A stretch of DNA of 10,835 nt from an uncultured Clostridia bacterium (GTDB lineage Bacteria; Bacillota; Clostridia; Christensenellales; CAG-138): the NCBI GenBank assembly GCA_937913075.1, contig CALEPU010000092.1:1-10835 (forward strand), read 5' to 3'. The translations under genes were made by a program, and so were the position numbers. The notes beneath the pieces were generated by a model. The model did no database searches, was not told the origin of the DNA, and saw only the letters and a program-made list of their open reading frames with translations. The stretch's first letter is position 1, and the number at the start of each line of letters is the position of its first letter. Positions 8,784-10,835 of the stretch are shown in pieces.

Positions 8784-8915
8784 TGACAACGTGGGTTCGG
8801 AGCCGGTTGCCGAAGGCAATTTCGACCATCCGGCGAATGGTCGAAAAGGCGGAGAACGGGCGGCAAATTGAGCGAAGCTCAATAAGTCCGCCCCGGGGCG
8901 AGGTTACTGTTGTCA
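8784..8915. repeat. Hairpin-rich non-coding element bounded by TGACAAC/GTTGTCA
   Basis: TGACAAC at 8784-8790 and GTTGTCA at 8909-8915 form short terminal inverted repeats. Inside are a 10-bp-arm hairpin (8820-8829 with 8837-8846) and a composite hairpin made of GGGCGG/CCGCCC (8858-8863, 8888-8893) around ATTGAGC/GCTCAAT (8867-8873, 8877-8883) with a GAA loop. A perfect GCCCCGGGGC palindrome (8890-8899) follows. The element begins where the right 82-bp repeat ends, in the same place as the diverged palindrome on the left. This suggests a MITE-like or REP-derived unit. Its size and mobility are inferred. Confidence 0.5.
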
Positions 8916-9152
8916 GCAAGGGCAGCAAGTCCGTGGGCATTAAATGCCGGATGATCGCTTTTGCTGGTTTTCCCCAACCCTTGGGGCTCGCGTCCGCTCT
9001 CCCCAAGGCGTTCGGCTAACGGCGCAACACCGTTGCCCCGATATTACGCTTTGCGCTGCTGTCAGGTACAGCTCCGCTGCATAACGAAAGTCTGAATTAA
9101 TCAGCGTTTACTTAGAGCTAAATGCAACAGCCCCATTATTTCTTTTCCCATA
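8916..9152. other. Non-coding intergenic stretch
   Basis: No convincing gene is seen. It contains a small CCCCAA/TTGGGG hairpin (8972-8977 with 8981-8986) and GC-rich sequence up to about 9070. From about 9090 it becomes more AT-rich as the rocD promoter is approached. It may be the tail of the repeat-derived sequence to its left. Confidence 0.4.
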
Positions 9153-9181
9153 TTGAAACGCGCGGGCGGGTATGCTATAAT
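9153..9181 (+). promoter_or_regulatory. Predicted sigma-A-type promoter for the riboswitch-rocD transcript
   Basis: TTGAAA (9153-9158), 17-base spacer, perfect TATAAT (9176-9181) with an extended -10 TG at 9173-9174. Transcription should start near 9188, a few bases before the predicted P1 stem of the riboswitch. Confidence 0.75.
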
Positions 9182-9194
9182 CCTATAGTCTACT

Positions 9195-9363
9195 GTTTGA
9201 GTGCCTGTCGGGCTTAAAGCCTTGACGGGATAATAGGGAACCGGGTGCAAATCCCGGACGAACCGGTCACTGTAAACGGATAGTCCAAAGCAATTATGTC
9301 ATTGCCGCAAGGTGAGAAGGCGCTTTTGGGCGTTACGCCGCAAGTCAGGAAACCTGCTCAGAC
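9195..9363 (+). ncRNA. Cobalamin (B12) riboswitch aptamer
   Basis: The conserved B12 box is present in order: AATAGGGAA, GGTGCAAATCC, then TCACTGTAA and AGTCAGGAAACCTGC. The ends close as P1, GTTTGAG (9195-9201) with CTCAGAC (9357-9363), 7 bp with one G-U. A long peripheral arm lies between the CACTGTAA and AGTCAGG boxes (about 9278-9342). The element binds adenosylcobalamin or a related corrinoid and normally turns expression off when the ligand is plentiful. Here it sits in the leader of rocD, about 180 bases before the start codon, with its own promoter. The base changes GTCACTG for the usual GCCACTG look tolerable, but binding is untested. Confidence 0.9.
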
Positions 9364-9433
9364 GGAACGATGAGTATCCTCCGGAGAAAAGTAGCTCATC
9401 TGAGGTCAAGCCGCAAGCGCGCTTTTGGGCGTT
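9320..9433 (+). repeat. 15-bp direct repeat within the riboswitch and its expression platform
   Basis: GCGCTTTTGGGCGTT occurs at 9320-9334, in the peripheral arm of the aptamer, and again at 9419-9433, just upstream of the terminator. GCCGCAAG is also found near both copies (9337-9344 and 9410-9417). This may be a local duplication or allow alternative pairing. Confidence 0.7.
9357..9404 (+). promoter_or_regulatory. Possible switching helix competing with riboswitch P1
   Basis: CTCAGA (9357-9362), the 3' strand of P1, can instead pair with TCTGAG (9399-9404). Between them GATGAG (9369-9374) can pair with CTCATC (9395-9400). These alternatives overlap and could couple ligand binding to terminator formation. 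This is from hand pairing only; no energy calculation was done. Confidence 0.4.
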
Positions 9434-9455
9434 TATTCGGCGTGATTTTGGTGTG

Positions 9456-9493
9456 CCGTTTTCCGATCGGGTCGGAAGACGGTTCTTTTTCTT
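9456..9493 (+). terminator. Intrinsic terminator of the riboswitch expression platform
   Basis: CCGTTTTCCGA (9456-9466) pairs with TCGGAAGACGG (9472-9482), 11 bp with one G-U, around a 5-base loop. TTCTTTTTCTT follows. It lies between the aptamer and the rocD ribosome binding site, so the switch most likely acts by stopping transcription before rocD when cobalamin is bound. Confidence 0.85.
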
Positions 9494-9544
9494 AAGAGGA
9501 TGAAACATGCAAACCCAAAAACCATTACAACACAGGAGGAAGAC

Positions 9545-10738
9545 ATGTATTCATCTGAACAGATCATTGAAAAGACCAACCGTTACGGCGCGCACAACTA
9601 CGCGCCAAAGCCCGTCGTCATCGCAAGCGCCGAGGGCGCGGTCGTGACGGATCCCGAGGGCAAGAAGTATTACGATATGCTTTCGGCGTACTCGGCTCAC
9701 AACTTCGGCCACCGTCACCCTGAGATCTTGGCGGCGGCAAAGGCGCAGCTCGACAAATGCACTCTTACGAGCCGCGCGTTCCACAGCGAGAATTTGGGCG
9801 AGTTCTGCGAACGCCTTGCCAAGCTCACCGGTAAGGACATGGTGCTGCCCATGAACACCGGCGCGGAGGCCGTCGAGACTGCTTTAAAGACCGCCCGTCT
9901 TTGGGGCACAAGGGTCAAGGGCGTTGAAAACGGCAAGCAGGAGATAATCACCTGCGAAAACAATTTCCACGGGCGCACTATCTCGATAATAAGCTTCTCC
10001 ACCGATCCTCTTGCGAAGGACGGCTACGGTCCTTACTGTCCGGGGTTTAAGACCATCCCCTACGGCGACGCCGAGGCTCTTCGCGAGGCGATAACGCCGA
10101 ACACGGTCGCCTTCCTCGCGGAGCCTATTCAGGGCGAGGCGGGCATAATACTGCCCCCCGAGGGCTGGCTCAAAAAGGTGCGCGATATCTGCGCCGATAA
10201 CAACGTGCTCTTCCTTGCGGACGAGGTGCAGACGGGCTTTGCAAGGACGGGCGACATGTTCGCCTGTTGGCATGAGAACGTCGTTCCGGATATCTATATC
10301 ATGGGCAAGGCCCTTGGCGGCGGAGTTATGCCCCTTTCCGCGATAGCCGCGAACGAGGATATACTCGGCCTTTATACTCCCGGCTCGCACGGCTCGACCT
10401 TCGGCGGCAACCCCATGGCGTGCGCCTGCGGCATAAAGGCTATTGAGATACTTCAGCGCGACGATTATCCCCGCCTTGCGAGGGAGAAGGGCGAATACTT
10501 CATGGAGGGTCTTAAAAAGATCGCTAACCCGGAGATAATTGAGATCCGCGGGCGCGGCCTGCTGATAGGCGTTGAGTTTTGCGACCCCGCAGCCTCTTAT
10601 GTCAAGGCCTGCATACACGAGGGCGTGCTCTGTAAGGAAACTCACGACCATACCATAAGGTTCGCTCCGCCCATCACCGTTTCATATGAGGAGCTTGACG
10701 ACGCGCTTGCACGTATTACAAAGGCGTTTGCAAAATAA
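9545..10738 (+). CDS. rocD: Ornithine aminotransferase (ornithine-oxo-acid transaminase)
   Basis: 397 residues, the usual length of this class III PLP aminotransferase. It converts ornithine and 2-oxoglutarate to glutamate-5-semialdehyde and glutamate, linking arginine/ornithine to proline and glutamate in the cytoplasm. Diagnostic features: NRYGAHNYAPKPVV near the N-terminus, SAYSAHNFGHRHP, the PLP-phosphate loop NTGAEAVETALK (104-115), FHGRT (141-145), D226 in DEVQTGFARTG, and the Schiff-base lysine K255 in IMGKALGGG. Y19, Y49 and R144 align by spacing with human Y55, Y85 and R180, which bind ornithine, supporting ornithine over acetylornithine or GABA. Start 9545 is preferred because AGGAGG lies at 9534-9539; the ATG at 9500 in the same frame would add 15 residues, is preceded immediately by AGAGG with no spacing, and overlaps the terminator exit. 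Expression is probably under the upstream B12 riboswitch. Frequent ATA codons match the dockerin gene. Confidence 0.93.
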   Translation: MYSSEQIIEKTNRYGAHNYAPKPVVIASAEGAVVTDPEGKKYYDMLSAYSAHNFGHRHPEILAAAKAQLDKCTLTSRAFHSENLGEFCERLAKLTGKDMVLPMNTGAEAVETALKTARLWGTRVKGVENGKQEIITCENNFHGRTISIISFSTDPLAKDGYGPYCPGFKTIPYGDAEALREAITPNTVAFLAEPIQGEAGIILPPEGWLKKVRDICADNNVLFLADEVQTGFARTGDMFACWHENVVPDIYIMGKALGGGVMPLSAIAANEDILGLYTPGSHGSTFGGNPMACACGIKAIEILQRDDYPRLAREKGEYFMEGLKKIANPEIIEIRGRGLLIGVEFCDPAASYVKACIHEGVLCKETHDHTIRFAPPITVSYEELDDALARITKAFAK

Positions 10739-10773
10739 ATTAAGTCGATGATAATTCATCGGGGAGGGTAACC

Positions 10774-10835
10774 ATGCTTTCACTTAACTGGCTTTTGAAC
10801 GAGGATCACGTTGTTTACGGCACGGACGAGCAGCT
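10774..10835 (+). CDS. Start of an unidentified gene, cut by the window edge
   Basis: ATG with GGAGGG at 10763-10768 and a 5-base spacing; 20 complete codons are visible (MLSLNWLLNEDHVVYGTDEQ). It starts 35 bases after rocD with no terminator seen between them, so it is probably co-transcribed and also under the riboswitch. A small hairpin CGATGA-TAAT-TCATCG (10746-10761) sits directly before the Shine-Dalgarno. I do not recognise the protein from so little sequence. Confidence 0.6.
   Translation, partial: MLSLNWLLNEDHVVYGTDEQ

Larger units (their letters stand above)
7723..8791 (+). mobile_element. RAYT/REP-type element: transposase gene with flanking 82-bp direct repeats
   Basis: The segments 7723-7804 and 8710-8791 are direct repeats of equal length differing at about five positions. 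They enclose a REP-associated tyrosine transposase gene (7968-8711). Each begins with a palindrome whose outer arms are AAAACCTGACAA and its complement. The right repeat overlaps the transposase stop codon by two bases (TAA at 8709-8711). Y1/HUH transposases of this family recognise REP-like hairpins, and palindromes flanking the gene are their usual arrangement. The true mobile unit and its boundaries are inferred; the hairpin-rich sequence to about 8915 may also belong. Confidence 0.7.

Noticed and set aside
7723..8791. CRISPR-like array from the repeated 29-bp units
   Set aside because: The copies are palindromic, irregularly spaced, partly inverted and separated by a transposase gene, with no spacers of uniform length.
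8783..9019. Possible 78-codon gene starting at TTG
   Set aside because: It has no ribosome binding site and runs through hairpins and repeat sequence, with an oppositely oriented ORF over much of the same stretch. It looks non-coding.
9500..9544. Upstream ATG for rocD adding 15 residues
   Set aside because: The Shine-Dalgarno-like AGAGG abuts this ATG with no spacing, and the added residues are not part of the family; the ATG at 9545 has AGGAGG at proper spacing.

Overview
The window looks like a metagenome-assembled contig from an uncultured clostridial (Oscillospiraceae/Ruminococcaceae-like) Firmicute. The support is strong AGGAGG-type ribosome binding sites, a C-terminal type I dockerin, LplA/LplB-type carbohydrate ABC transporter genes, and a RAYT with Clostridia-style palindromic repeats. 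The taxonomy is inference.

Left end (1-1320): the 3' part of a lipoprotein-type extracellular solute-binding protein gene, a strong intrinsic terminator, then the start of an LplB-type permease gene. After about 78 residues the permease reading frame runs, in frame, into the middle of a jelly-roll domain of an unrelated giant surface protein. Codon use changes at the same point: no in-frame ATA (Ile) codons are visible before it, and they are frequent after it. The single 2192-codon ORF at 1084-7662 is therefore best read as a chimera (assembly join or recombination), not one natural gene.

Middle (1321-7710): the rest of that ORF is a modular secreted protein. It has a jelly-roll-like domain, eight OB-fold-like modules arranged as two copies of a four-module block, two Ig-like domains, a PHP/CehA-type metallohydrolase domain with a full set of metal-ligand motifs, a glutamine-amidotransferase-like domain, two more OB-like modules and a C-terminal dockerin. 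A terminator follows.

Right-middle (7711-9152): a REP-associated tyrosine transposase with its own promoter. It is flanked by 82-bp direct repeats, each carrying an identical 29-bp palindrome, and a third copy sits in inverse orientation upstream of the gene. A hairpin-rich non-coding stretch follows.

Right end (9153-10835): a sigma-A-type promoter, a cobalamin riboswitch with a transcription-terminator expression platform, then an ornithine aminotransferase gene (rocD) and the start of an unidentified second gene. B12 control of a PLP-dependent, B12-independent ornithine enzyme is the most interesting regulatory hypothesis here.
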